Positions 11,091 to 21,995 of a DNA stretch of 64,000 nt are shown here, piece after piece. The stretch comes from Hygrophila difformis. Lineage: Eukaryota > Streptophyta > Magnoliopsida > Lamiales > Acanthaceae. The stretch is taken from assembly GCA_030278955.1 (NCBI GenBank), contig JAOANR010000004.1, positions 2,008,845-2,072,844 of the forward strand, read 5' to 3'. Positions within the stretch are counted from its first letter, which is position 1. Each line of letters begins with the position of its first letter. The notes under the pieces were generated by a model, which searched no databases, was not told where the DNA came from, and was given only the letters and a program-made list of their open reading frames with translations. A program made the translations under genes and the position numbers.

Positions 11091-11711
11091 TGAGGTGTTT
11101 CCTTTGAGCAAGGGGTTGGAAGAATTTTAGAGAGAATATACATTCTTGAAGACAAGTTGGGAGCTCAGTAGTTTAGTTTAGTTTAGGGTAGTTTAGTTAG
11201 GTTTTTCTTGTATTATTTAATTCATGCATTAGTTAGATGTAGTTTATTGCACTTTGGTTAGATAGCCAGTTTTTACATCTTATTTCTTGCTCTAAACTTT
11301 CGTTTAAAGGTTTGTAATACCCAAATCATGGGTATTAACAACACCATTTAATAATATGGGAAAACATTCTTCATTTGTGTCCCAAAAATCATGAAATGGG
11401 TCTCACACCCCATGGATCTTACTGCTTTCGTTTTCTTTGGGTCATTTGATCCTTATTTTGCATTTTAATGTCACTGCTTGGTGACTTTTCTTTGGATAAT
11501 GTTGCATGCTTATGGGTGATCAAGCTTAGATTAGGGTTTCTTTAGTTTTAAGTTTGTTTTATTTCTATTATGTTCAAGCTTGTTCTAGCTAGATTCAAAT
11601 TCTGTTTTGTCATTTTTGGCTTAGTTTAGCTTTTGAATCTGAAATGGGTGAGATCACACACAATGCATGCCACTGTTCCACTTTACTTTTCTGACATGTG
11701 TCCTGGACACA

Positions 11712-12183
11712 CCTTTGTCGCGGAACAACTCTTGTCGCGGAACCACGTTCCGCGACAAAGTGATACTTTGGCGACAAAGGTGCCAAAGGATACTTGTTAG
11801 TCATCATTTTGAAACCCTTGGTCGCGAAACAACTCTTGTCGCGGAGCCACGTTCCGCGAAAAAATCTTGGTTAGCGACCAAGGACCCAAATACTTGTGAT
11901 TTTATTCTGGAAGGGCTTTGTCGCGAAGCAACCTTGTCGCGGAACCACGTTCCGCGACAAAAACCTCTTGTTCCGCGACAAGAATTATGCCCTTGTCCGA
12001 TTTTCAAACCCTTTGTCGCTATGACTCCTTGTCGCAGAACCACGTTCCGCGACAAAATTTTTGCTTAGCGACAAAGCAAACCCTAATTTTCAAAATCCCA
12101 TCTCTCTCATTTCCCACCCTTTGTCGCGAAACCCTTGTCGCGGACCCATGGTCCGCGACACAAATTCTACTCCGCGACAAAGT
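11712..12183. repeat. Palindrome array B in the 5' LTR: five units at about 100-bp spacing
   Basis: Five units start at about 11712, 11815, 11914, 12010 and 12119 (spacing 103, 99, 96, 109 bp). Each is about 65-70 bp long: outer arm CTTTGTCGCGAA, inner arm CTTGTCGCGGAACC, a near-palindromic centre ACGT, inner arm GTTCCGCGACAAA, outer arm GCGACAAAG. The spacers between units are unrelated single-copy sequence. The array lies downstream of the LTR promoter, so it would be transcribed. The right-LTR copy (about 24881-25331) lacks one outer arm in unit 3 because of a 21-bp deletion. Confidence 0.88.
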
Positions 12184-14998
12184 GGCATCTTTTTGCCAAA
12201 TTTTTATTCTTCATCTTCCTCATTAATCAATTGAACCTTTATATTAATAGTTGAGGTTGAAATCCAATGATCTCAACCCATGATCACTTTGATATAAAGA
12301 ATTTTGTTCAATTCCACTAAAAGACTCTTCTACAAGTAATTAGACTCCCAAGATCTAAGCACATAATCCGGACTGTAATTAATCAATTATGGAATGAGTG
12401 ATTATTTAGATATGAGGAGTAATTATGGAATCATTTCCATACCTTGCATGAGAAACCAATGTCTCTCATGCAAGATGACCCATAAATATTTTTCTTTTAT
12501 TTATTTTGTCTTTTCCGTGATGTGTGAAACAGCTAATAAGGAATATATCAGATTAATGTTGGCGGGTATTCCCACACGGATAACTAGCTCGTGGTCTGTA
12601 TATTAATTATTAAATGTTATTTTGCATGGTCCGGACAGTGGTCGGTGGAAGCCTTGGCGGTTCGTCCATTCAGGATTATAATAGCTGCTCAGCTGACTCC
12701 TATCCGGATACAGTTTTCTTTTCTTCATCTTAATTTCAAGCCTGAATTTCGAGCTGTAATGTTATCAAACAATGTCGATCAACATTGCTTAAATAGTATT
12801 ACAGTAAGAAACCATGTAGGTTTTTCTCTTATTTCACAGATAGTAGGGGTCTTGATGATAGCGATCACTGTTGTTAAGGTCTTCTGCTGTCTAAAATCAT
12901 CCCACCTGGAATAGTCAGGACCTGGATAGCAGATGTTTGCAGTCCGGATTATCTTGACTATTCTTGTCATCTTTTTAGCCAAAATAAATTCTTCTCAACT
13001 CCGGCTATTTCATCTCTGTGTATCAACTTCTGTCTAAACCCATCTTATATTTTGGGTTATTTTATTTTACACTTCTCTATATCCTTATGCATGATAATAT
13101 TATGCACTATTGTGGTCTGAAATTATTTTGGGATCCTTCCCTTGGACACAGAAGTCTTGATTTTATAATCAGATGTCTCACACTAAATTTCCAACAAAAA
13201 TTCATTCATAAAATCCGGATCTGAGTAAGGGATAAATTCCACAGTTATGACTAATTTAGATCCGGCTGGGGGTTGATTTTGGGAAAATAGAAGCAGAGTC
13301 AGCGATTAGGTCTCATCTAGACTGAAAGGATCTGTGTTTTAATTGAGAGTCTAGTACCTGATAGGGAATAGTTTTCAAACATCTATTGCTTCCCAAAATT
13401 GCTGTATGTTGGAAATCTGGTATTAAACATCACACTGAAATGGGATCTACTTGGATTCAATTACGGTGTGATAGATAATTCTAGAAGAACAACACATAGG
13501 CCTTGGTTATTCTCTAAGATAGGGTTGAGTTCCTTTCAACTGCTATCCTCCTCTGCCATTGCCTATTTTTGAGTCCTGAGTGAGTGCATCCAGAACGAAC
13601 TAATTTATTAGTTCGTTTCATTAGTTTGTACCTCATAACCACCCGACGGGAAGTGAACACTTCAAGCGGTTTACTGAGATTAGGGAATTCTTGATCCACA
13701 CCCGGTCATCCTGACTGGGGGCTTTCTTTTACTACCAGGGTCAGACTTTCAAAAACCTCCGAGTGATAGGATTTTAATTGCTTCCTTTATCGCTTTCTTT
13801 TAACTGCTTTCTTTAGAGGTCACTCGGTTGTATTGAGAGTTGTGTAACTGCTACTAGGACTGAGAGTTAAGGGATAGTTTAGGGCTTAATTAGAATCTTT
13901 GGGGGTGACATAGGGGAATGATAGCAGTATTTGACACTTCAATAAATGATTTGTCAGGTGTTGCTTGTCCACCACAGACGGCCAACATACTCTTGCAAGG
14001 CATTGCAAAGGGGAGTTGGAAGTTGGTGGTATCTTAGAGTTTGTTTTCTTAAAGAGCATGTAAACTCTTATTGTAAGTACCTGTCTGTTAAAGGGAACAT
14101 GGTATAGAGAGCATGAAAATTAGCTAACTGAAAGGATTATCCCAAGTTAAGATCTGTGTAACAAAATGGAAGTTTAATTGTGTTTCATCTGAATTTTGTC
14201 CAATATTTATTATTTTCTTCCTGTCTCTTCTGTCTCATTTTAAATATGCTTTCTTAGAATAATTTTTAACCACTTTCTTAGAATAATTTTATTGCTTTCC
14301 TAGATTAAATTTAATTCGCTTTCTAGAATAGTTTTATCTGTTTTATTCTAATTGCTTTTATAGTCTAGTTTAATTTCTGTTGAGTAGTTGATAGTCAAAA
14401 CACACACACTTGAATTGAGTAACCGAGTGGAAAATCTTAGTAAACGACGTGGGCTCTGCTTCTATCGCACATCCTCCAGTGAACGATCCGGTCTTACTAT
14501 AAATTACTGCAATTTTTGACACCGTGCGCTTTCGGGGGCACAGTTTCTTAACACGAGTAATAAAAACGTGACAACTTATAAATATATCCCTAATCACAAC
14601 TCCGCCATCATAAATTGGTTTCATTAAATAAAACCTAAACCAGGATCATGATTTTTCGGAAAATACTCATGTAGTGGAAATCTGTCAAAAGTTTCATGGC
14701 AGGGAATCTCATGGCAAGAAGTGATGAGAAGTATCATGGCACATATGCCGGGGACCCTCAGTGTGACAGGCTGAAGGTCAATCTATACCGGCTGTACTAT
14801 GAGACTTATCAACAGTTTCATGACAGAGAGGACCACAGCGCCATTTGAAATTAAAGCACCACACTTGAGTGATAAAAAGAATAACAATCTTGATATATCC
14901 CTAAACCCCTTCCCATGAATCATAACTCTTTTCATTTAATAAACTTAACCTGGTCTATTTTAGAAAATACTCGTGTGCGGAAATTGTCAAAAGTTTCA

Positions 14999-15016
14999 TG
15001 GCGCCGTTGCCGGGGA
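14999..15016 (+). promoter_or_regulatory. Primer-binding site (tRNA-Asp type)
   Basis: TGGCGCCGTTGCCGGGGA directly follows the 5' LTR and is complementary to the 3' end of plant tRNA-Asp, the primer known for Athila-type and related gypsy elements. It fixes the element's orientation as plus strand. Confidence 0.88.
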
Positions 15017-15517
15017 GGATGCAGCGTCGTTTATTAAGAGAATTACATTCCTGATTACTCATAGATTAGCTTAGTTTAATGTAATATATCTAATTCAGAA
15101 CAGAAAAAGTACCCTCAAAACTAATTGAACATTTAGAGTACCAAGACTCTAAATGTGAGGATGTTAAACTGAGGAGAAAACCTAACCTAATGGGTATTTA
15201 TCTGTCTTGCAGGAAATTCGGAACCACCCAAAAAGAAGGAGCAGAAAAAAGCATGGAAAACCAGGTTCTTGGTTGGGAAAATTCCACAAATCTGAGAAAT
15301 TATTTTCGGAATTTAAAGCAATTTAAGATCCGGAATAAATCTCGCAGATAAAGGGAACTGACCCAACCTAATTTTATGCAAGTAGTTTGTTTTCAATAAT
15401 GGCCCAATGTTTTGAATTTAGTTGGACTGAATTCATTTAGGTCCAAATCAAATAAAATGGACACAGGCCCAACATCACACTCGGGCCAGTCCGTTGAAAA
15501 TTTGAAAATTCAAAAAG

Positions 15518-15916
15518 TTTGTCGCGGAATGACCATTTTGTCGCGGAACAACGTTCCGCGACCAAGTGCAACTCCGCGACAAAGATCCCTTCATCATCAA
15601 ACCCTATTTGTCTTTGTCGCGGAGTAACCATTTTGTCGCGATGTCCAGCATCGCGACCAAGTGCAATTCCACGACAAAACCCCACTCATCCCTGAACTCT
15701 GTTGTCTTTGTCGCGGAACACTTTGTCGCGGAGCACTGCATCGCGACAAAGATCCTGTTCCGCGACACGACCCCATTTTCCTTCCTATTTTGTCGCGGTA
15801 CCCTTTGTTGCGGAGCATGACTCCGCGACAAAGTCCCATATTCCGCGACACCTCTGATGTCGCCGAGCCTGGTCGCGCAACCCTGTTCCGCGACACTGGG
15901 CTAGGGTTCCGCGACC
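15518..15916. repeat. Palindrome array C immediately upstream of the internal promoter
   Basis: Five units start at about 15518, 15612, 15705, 15787 and 15858. They use the same TTTGTCGCGGAA / TTCCGCGACAAAG half-sites as the LTR arrays, in two-forward, two-reverse order with inner loops such as CAACG and TCCAGC. The sequence differs from arrays A and B in the spacers, so it is not a simple recent copy of the LTR. The last half-site (TTCCGCGACC, about 15907-15916) is interleaved with the site-II and telo-box motifs of the internal promoter. Confidence 0.85.
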
Positions 15917-15934
15917 GGCCCATTAGTATTTAAA
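15897..15934 (+). promoter_or_regulatory. Internal promoter of the nested element
   Basis: TGGGCTAGGGTT (site-II-like plus telo-box), then GGCCCATTAG and a TATA-like TATTTAAA at 15927-15934, precede a CT-rich leader. A start near 15960 would give a leader of about 130 nt before the ATG at 16090. The motif order is the same as in the LTR promoter. Activity is inferred from the motifs and from the exon-intron structure that follows. Confidence 0.6.
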
Positions 15935-16089
15935 CCTCTCCACCTCCTTCTTCTTCCCTACGCGTTCCCATACTTAGAAAATTTTCGAAAAACACTCTCG
16001 CACATCCGAAACATCCCCCGAAGCACACCACAGTGTTCTTCGCACTTTCCGACCGCCGTTCGCAGGCGTTACTCTGCCCGATTTCTGCC

Positions 16090-19000
16090 ATGGAACCCCC
16101 TTCTTCATCTTCGCCCCCAAAGCAGACTGAACCATGGTAAGCCTCTCTCCATTTCGCCATCCGATTCACGTATCCCCTGTCTCGCGAGTTTGAGGATTTT
16201 TGAGTTTTCTTTTTGAATGTGCGAATGTGTTAATAAGCCCCTGTGTTGCTCTTTTATGAGTTTTGAGTTCGATTTTAGGTAGTTGGCACTATGGGGCATG
16301 GTTTCTGGTTTATGTTTCTTTAAATTTTAGTTGCTGGCCGAGTATGGAATGAAGGATGTGGGAGTTGTTTTCTTGCTATGGAAGTGTAGGATTCGATTTT
16401 TGGATGGGCATTTCGATTTTGGTACTTAGGGCTGTTAGAGAACACATCGACAGTTCGGGTTATTTCCACCATTGTTGAGTTTTCAAGCTTTCTAGGGTTC
16501 TTGGAATTGATTGTTTGGTTCTTATGAATGATTCAATCTCAAGTTCTAGGTCCTTAGGATTCATGGAGATTTTCAAACGCTTCCTGCTTTGTTCCAGTAA
16601 TGTTAACGTTATGGTACTTTGAACTTCTTCCCTGTTTCGATGTCTGTGTTGTTTTGCCTTATTTTTAAGATCTGATCAACCAGTGAGCATGAGGGTATTT
16701 GTGAATATCTTGTTGTTGTTGGTTGTGATATGAAGCAGCAGAGCATGCATGTTTGTTTAATCTCTTGTTTTGCTTTGAGATACTGTGATCTCGTGTTGGT
16801 ATTGTTTGGTTGTTCCTTGCATGCCAATACACACATTTAATGCCTTTTCCTAATTTGTAGTGCCTGTGTATGTATGCTGTGAATCTGTAAAAGTGTATGT
16901 TTGTGTGGTTTTGGGCAACCTGAGCCATCAATTCCCTTTTCAGCAAATTCACTTTTTCACAAAAAGACAAAAATAGCATTAGGAATTTTGGTTGACAAGT
17001 TGTTTTTGTTCCCAATGGAACTAAAAAGTGTAAGTTAAGTAGCAGTATTTTTGCCACCTCAACTACTATCTTTTTACAAAATCCAAAAATGGGACCACAC
17101 ACATCCCACTTTTCATTAAATAAAATCAAGTCAACCTTTTCAAAAAATTAAAAATAGTGTTTGCAATTTTCTTGAACGTTTTAACTGTCCAATGACAGTC
17201 CAAACAATCCGGAAATAGCAACTCCACTCTGCCACGTCTCCATTGCACATTCCATTCTCGAGCAATCCATTTCATCGCCATCATTTCACTCCATTTTCAA
17301 CAAGTGCCTCGAGCTTGTTTAATAAAATTTAAAAAACAAACTTTTGGGCCCAATAGCCCATTAAAAAAAAAAAGAGAAATTTCGGTCCAATGACCACTTT
17401 ATTTTTATTTCTCCCTTTTAATTGGACTCAATAGTCCAATTAAGATATCTCCTTCTAGTTCCTAAGGCATAAGTACCTTATCTTTGGATCTTTTAATAAA
17501 CTCAAGATTAAATCACTTAAATCACATTTCAAGCTTAGCAAAGCTCAAAATGTGAGGATGTTGATTTTCAAACTTGAGTAATCTTTGAAAAATTATAAAA
17601 ATTTGGATGTATCTAAACACTTTGGCCTTTTTCAGGAATGAGTTGGTAGTACAATCAGGCATCGGGTTACCTGACTGCACATATGAGGCTGCTGGCAAAC
17701 AGGCCTCAATTGATCGAACAGAGATTAAGGACATGAGAGATGCCATCAAATTAGTTTACAAAGTACCTCTGGACCACACTACGGATGAGAAACTGAAACT
17801 TTCCCCGGGATGGGACGTGCATATTCCTCCAGAGGAAAGAACAATAGTTGCTGCATCGATAGAGAGGGACTACTATCACTTTCTGAAGAAGTTTTGGATG
17901 AGGATGATGGAGCATGCCCCCCAAGATGAAAAGACAACTCCAGAGGTCCACCACGAACGCATCCAATTAAAGTTCAAAGAGCACAGGGCTGTGTGGAACC
18001 GACATGTGGAAAAGGGGACGAAAGACCCAAATATAGCTGAATTTGACATCATCATCCCTAATCAGATCATAGATCCTCAAGTTCGGATGGCCTTCGAGCA
18101 CAAGCAGATGGATCTAAGTAGGGTCATAAACAGTGGGGCCATCATGATGTATGAAGCATTCCCATTCAAGTGGAACCCATATCTGTTTGAAGCAAAAGGA
18201 CCAGTGGAGCAGAGGTGGATTACAGATCTAGCTCGTGCCAGGCATCGAGAGCTGACCTTCAATCTGCACAAACGCCTCAAAAACGCTGAGAAATTTGAAC
18301 AAAGCCACAACACCTCATTGTTGAACACAATGAGGAAGATGATCAAGGATGCACGCGATCAATGGGACGAACTGACTACGGTCTGGGGAAAAGGCAATAC
18401 AAGTATCACTAAGTCCTTTCTGGATGAGGGAGTAGTGTTACCTGCAGATGAGGTACTTGAAACCATCTTCACACACAGAAGGTATGGACGGTATGGAACA
18501 AACAAGGATGATGAATTTCCCCAGCACATAGCAGTATTAAGGGACCAGCTGCAAGTGGACATACGCAAAGGTGGCTGGAAACCCAAAAAGAAAAAGGAAA
18601 GGCAGTTCAATTTACTATCAAAAACTGAGGCTGGGTTGTATCTCACGTACGATTCGGCAGAAGACATGTCCTACCTTGAAGGAATTCAAAAGGATCTGGT
18701 AGGGGGCATGATGAATCAGTACAGGGATTCCTACTGGGATTTGATCATGGAAATGGACAAGTTTGCACTTGAATACTGTAATAGCACTGCAAACGGGAAG
18801 AAGATCTTGCACTACAACAACAATGTTCGGAGTAAGTTCTGCACCAAGATCAAGAAGGACTGGGAGGACCAGCTGGGGAGAATCACTCAAAAGAGTTTCA
18901 TTGAGGATTATTTACAGCGCGCCGAGAAGCAACTAGGCTATGAGGGTGAACCAAACAGAGAAGAAGATCCCGACGCTGAGATTGATGCCTACTTCTCCAC

Positions 19001-19820
19001 TCCTCCTGAGGCCAACCCACAGCCTACTCAGCCAGCAGTACAAGCTTCGGCTTTACCGCCAAGAGGGCAGACTGAAGTGCAAAAAGTTGCTACGTCCGAG
19101 CCAGTGGTGCAGCAAGAAGCAGTCCGGACTCCAGTACAGCCAGCTCAGACTGAAATGACAACACCTGCTGCAGCACCTGCCACCACTGCTGCACCCATAC
19201 CGCCCGAGCAAACATCCAATACTGTTGTTACATCTGAAGGTCAGCCAGCACCTCAACTGGGAACGAGGAGAAGGTTGATAAAATCTGCTGACAAAGATAA
19301 ACCAGCAAGAGCTCCGGAAAAGAAAGTGGAGATCAAGGAACCTGAGCCAACTGTTAGGAAAGTGGCAGAGCTCACAGATCCCAAGGACAGAGGTAAGAAG
19401 CCGATGCCACCACCACCCCCGAAAAAGAAGCATCAGGTGGCATTCGATGCTGAGCTAGCCAGAAAAATGCAAAATGATGAACTTGCATTAGCTGGTCTGC
19501 TGGATCAAGTAACAGGTGGTTCGGGAGTAGAGAAAGTGACTGAGGAAGAATGCTTGGCAATGGAAAAGAAAGCTGCAGAGGAGGAGCAGATCAGAAAGAA
19601 TATTCAGCAGACGAAGGACGAAGAGACTGCCAAGAAAATGCAAGCTGATCTGGAAAGCAGGAAATCTGGAGAGGCTGAACAGGGTGATGAGGAAGACTTC
19701 GAGCTGAAGATCACTGGTGGAGTCGAAGGAAAGGGATTGAAGATCAAAGAAGAACAACCACCAGGATGGACTGGCCCTTTTATTCGTAGTGCTGAAACAC
19801 TTCGGAAAGAATTGAGATAG
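16090..19820 (+). CDS. Novel spliced ORF1 of the nested element (exons 16090-16136 and 17636-19820)
   Basis: Exon 1 codes a short Pro/Ser-rich start (MEPPSSSSPPKQTEP). It ends at ATG|GTAAGC, and after a 1499-bp T-rich intron the acceptor TTTTTCAG|G restores the frame exactly into a long ORF of about 728 further codons. I do not recognise the protein. The first 400 residues look globular and are charged, with many Trp, Tyr and Lys. Residues about 470-640 are Pro/Gln/Ala/Thr-rich. The C-terminal 120 residues are Glu/Lys-rich and likely coiled coil, with AELARKMQ and EETAKKMQ repeats of a kind seen in extra ORFs of plant retroelements. No zinc knuckle or protease motif is present. The frame ends at TAG 19818; it stays readable beyond a second TAG (19833) as far as 20105, so the present stop may be a mutation. 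An alternative is an unspliced start at 17607. Confidence 0.6.
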
Positions 19821-20413
19821 AACATCAACGAATAGATTGAAACGAGAATTGATGCTGGAGAAAAGCAAAATCAAATCAGATATCAGACAGAAGTGGGTCA
19901 ATTGATTGATCCTCTCGTGGGCACGGCCAGAATTGAAGAATTCATCACTCAAGAAGGCCCGTCACATCAAGCTGAACAGCCACAAGGCTCGCATGAGTCC
20001 ATTGATCCAGCAGCATTGGCCAAAACATTGGAAGAACAGCCGAATGACGATCCCTTGGCCTCTACATTCAAAGGAAACGTCGGTCAAAGAATAGAGAAAT
20101 CTTGACTGAAATGGCTGCAGAGGGAAATGATTCAGAAGAAGAAGTTCGACAGGAGGAGCAGGAATTCATGGACCAGATGGCGCCTATTTTGCAACGTCCA
20201 GTTGGACGAGCTGCAAGAATTAGGGAGGAGGAGGAGGTATCAACTGATGTTGATGACCGTCATTTTCATGTAACTACATTTTCTTTGCCTGTAAATTGTG
20301 AACTCAATACAATGAAAAATGTAATTAAACAGGTTGAGGAGGAATTCGGAGATGAAACAGCTCATGGAGGAGGAGAGCCAAGTCAGAGGAGAGATGAGGA
20401 TGAACAGGGATGA
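19821..20413 (+). pseudogene. Decayed link between ORF1 and ORF2
   Basis: The ORF1 frame runs on from 19836 to 20105 after two stops. A frame change then leads to an acidic segment (20102-20413, MAAEGNDSEEEV...), and a second frame change leads into ORF2. A GT...AG pair at 20237-20332 (96 bp) could be a small intron but does not change frame. The simplest reading is that ORF1 and ORF2 were one long ORF of about 1,450 codons, now broken by two stops and two frame changes. Separate ORFs remain possible. Confidence 0.5.
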
Positions 20414-21995
20414 CCAGCCACAGGAAGGAGACGATCAAACAGACTGGCACACGAGCGACGACGAATTTGTCGGATCCATTCGGCCAGTCGAGTTCTGGTC
20501 CGAGAATACTGTGAGGCAGAGGATGGGCGTTTCAAAAGGATATGAGAAGAAAAAGCTGAGCGCAGAACAGGTCCAGATCAAGTTCAATGGCAATAAAGAA
20601 AATGCAGAAAAGTATAAGAAATTGCAGAAGAGGATAGTGCCGGATAAAGGATTCAAACCCGATGTCTTGTCTCACCCCACTGTTGAGACTTTCTACAGAA
20701 ATCAAGAGTGGGGGAATTTCATGTTACACCAGGAGGAAGATGGCTTCGTGGAGCTGACAAAGGAATTCTTCTGCAATATCGACAAGGCTGCCAGAAAAAC
20801 ATGGATCCGAGGACAAGTGATAAACATTGCACCTGACTGGCTGAATCAGTTCTTCGGGACTCCGGGTATCCGAAGCGAATTTCCCCCTGAGGAGATCATG
20901 ACAAAGAGAGCCAAGACGAGCGAATATGCGAAGTATGCAACCTTGGCTAACAGCATGACAAGAATAACTACCCCCGGGCACACATTCGACGCAAATTGGC
21001 TGAGTCTGAAATTCATGCCAACTTATGAATTTTACATGTCTAAATTCCGGCCTAATTCGCACCCACACACCACATCTGGGAATGTATTAATGGGATTTGC
21101 AAGAATGTGGAGCGGAGCGAAGCTGAATGTGGGGAGGCATGTGTTCGAAGTGATGATAACCCGGATAGAGGATAGACAGGTGCTGTGCTATCCAAATCTG
21201 ATTAGGAGAATCTGCATAGCTCAAGGTGTCGATTTGAGCGCCTTCGAGGGTGACGTGGTGGTGAAAGTAAACCCACCCATCAGTGTGCCGAAACTTCCCC
21301 TGTGTGATAGTATTAAGTATTCTCTCCCTCAAATGTTCGGCAGAGACAATCCAGACGACCAATCCTCTTTCATATCAAGTGGGCAAGCATCGAGAAAAAG
21401 AAAGAGACAGCCCAAGACAAAGAAGGGAACACAGAAAACCTGTGCTGATGCAGGACCTTCGAATGTCCAAGAAGAGCCTCCTGCAAACCAAGAGCGAACA
21501 GAAGTACCAAATCCAATTCCTGCAGCTCCGACTCGACCTCAACCTCAGATGCCTCCTCAAAGCCAGAACGTATCTCAATTCCCTGCTGATTCCCAAGCAT
21601 TTGAGATGGTGAGCAGGATGAGTCAATCTGTGCTCGAGGGAATGAAGTCCATGACTAATGTAGTTATGGCAAGCCAAGAGGAACAGCGAAAAAGGGCCGA
21701 AGAGGAACGTGAAGAGCGAAGGAGGGAGAGAGAAGAAGAACGCCAAGAGCGTAGGAGAGAAAAGGAAGAGAAGCGAAAGGAGAAACAGGAGAAGGAAAAG
21801 AAAGAAGAGGAATTCAAGAAAATGATAATGGAAAGGGAAGAGCGCATGCACAGAGAAAGATTGGAGAATGAAGAAAAGCAACGCAAAATGATGGAAACAC
21901 TAATGCAAGCACTCATCGGTCAACTTCCCAAACCACCCCCACCTCCATCCGATGCAGCAGGACCATCAACTCAGCCAGGAGAGAAAACAAATTGA
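20334..21995 (+). CDS. ORF2 of the nested element: plant-transposon-protein domain plus coiled coil
   Basis: A 553-codon frame. Residues about 118-305 carry the layout of the putative plant transposon protein domain (PF20167-like): W126xxF, ELTKEFFCN, a WIRGQ segment, WLNQFFGTP, then LKFMPTYEFY and a conserved block around GFARMWSGAKLNVGRHVFEVM. A basic KRKRQPKTKKGTQK stretch (about residues 353-367) could be a nuclear signal. A Pro/Gln-rich linker follows. Residues about 440-525 are an almost uninterrupted Glu/Arg/Lys coiled coil. No catalytic motif is visible. The true start is uncertain because of the frame changes upstream. The function of this domain family in retroelements is unknown. 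Confidence 0.65.
   Translation: MRRNSEMKQLMEEESQVRGEMRMNRDDQPQEGDDQTDWHTSDDEFVGSIRPVEFWSENTVRQRMGVSKGYEKKKLSAEQVQIKFNGNKENAEKYKKLQKRIVPDKGFKPDVLSHPTVETFYRNQEWGNFMLHQEEDGFVELTKEFFCNIDKAARKTWIRGQVINIAPDWLNQFFGTPGIRSEFPPEEIMTKRAKTSEYAKYATLANSMTRITTPGHTFDANWLSLKFMPTYEFYMSKFRPNSHPHTTSGNVLMGFARMWSGAKLNVGRHVFEVMITRIEDRQVLCYPNLIRRICIAQGVDLSAFEGDVVVKVNPPISVPKLPLCDSIKYSLPQMFGRDNPDDQSSFISSGQASRKRKRQPKTKKGTQKTCADAGPSNVQEEPPANQERTEVPNPIPAAPTRPQPQMPPQSQNVSQFPADSQAFEMVSRMSQSVLEGMKSMTNVVMASQEEQRKRAEEEREERRREREEERQERRREKEEKRKEKQEKEKKEEEFKKMIMEREERMHRERLENEEKQRKMMETLMQALIGQLPKPPPPPSDAAGPSTQPGEKTN

Larger units (their letters stand above)
10448..14998 (+). repeat. 5' LTR of the nested element
   Basis: 4551 bp, starting TGATAATGGCCAG and ending GTCAAAAGTTTCA. 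It contains two palindrome arrays (10763-11013 and 11712-12183), a core promoter at 11082, and no long ORF. Open frames over the arrays translate to repeated VAEP/ATK/RDK-like strings and are by-products of the repeat. Confidence 0.93.

Noticed and set aside
11712..12183. CRISPR-like appearance of regularly spaced palindromic repeats
   Set aside because: The repeats are nested inverted arms, not uniform direct repeats, the genome is a plant nucleus, and no cas gene is present.
10763..12183. Palindrome half-sites as CAMTA or E2F binding sites
   Set aside because: TCGCGG fails the VCGCGB consensus at the first base and TTCCGCGAC does not fit WTTSSCSS, so no known factor could be assigned.
10618..12226. 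Many overlapping open frames on both strands with VAEPxxATK, RDK and SRN strings
   Set aside because: They are translations of the TTGTCGCGGAA palindromes in several frames and reappear at the same places in the right LTR. No start context or domain supports a protein.
20237..20332. A 96-bp GT-AG intron between ORF1 and ORF2
   Set aside because: Its length is a multiple of three and its removal does not resolve the frame change, so it does not explain the gene structure.
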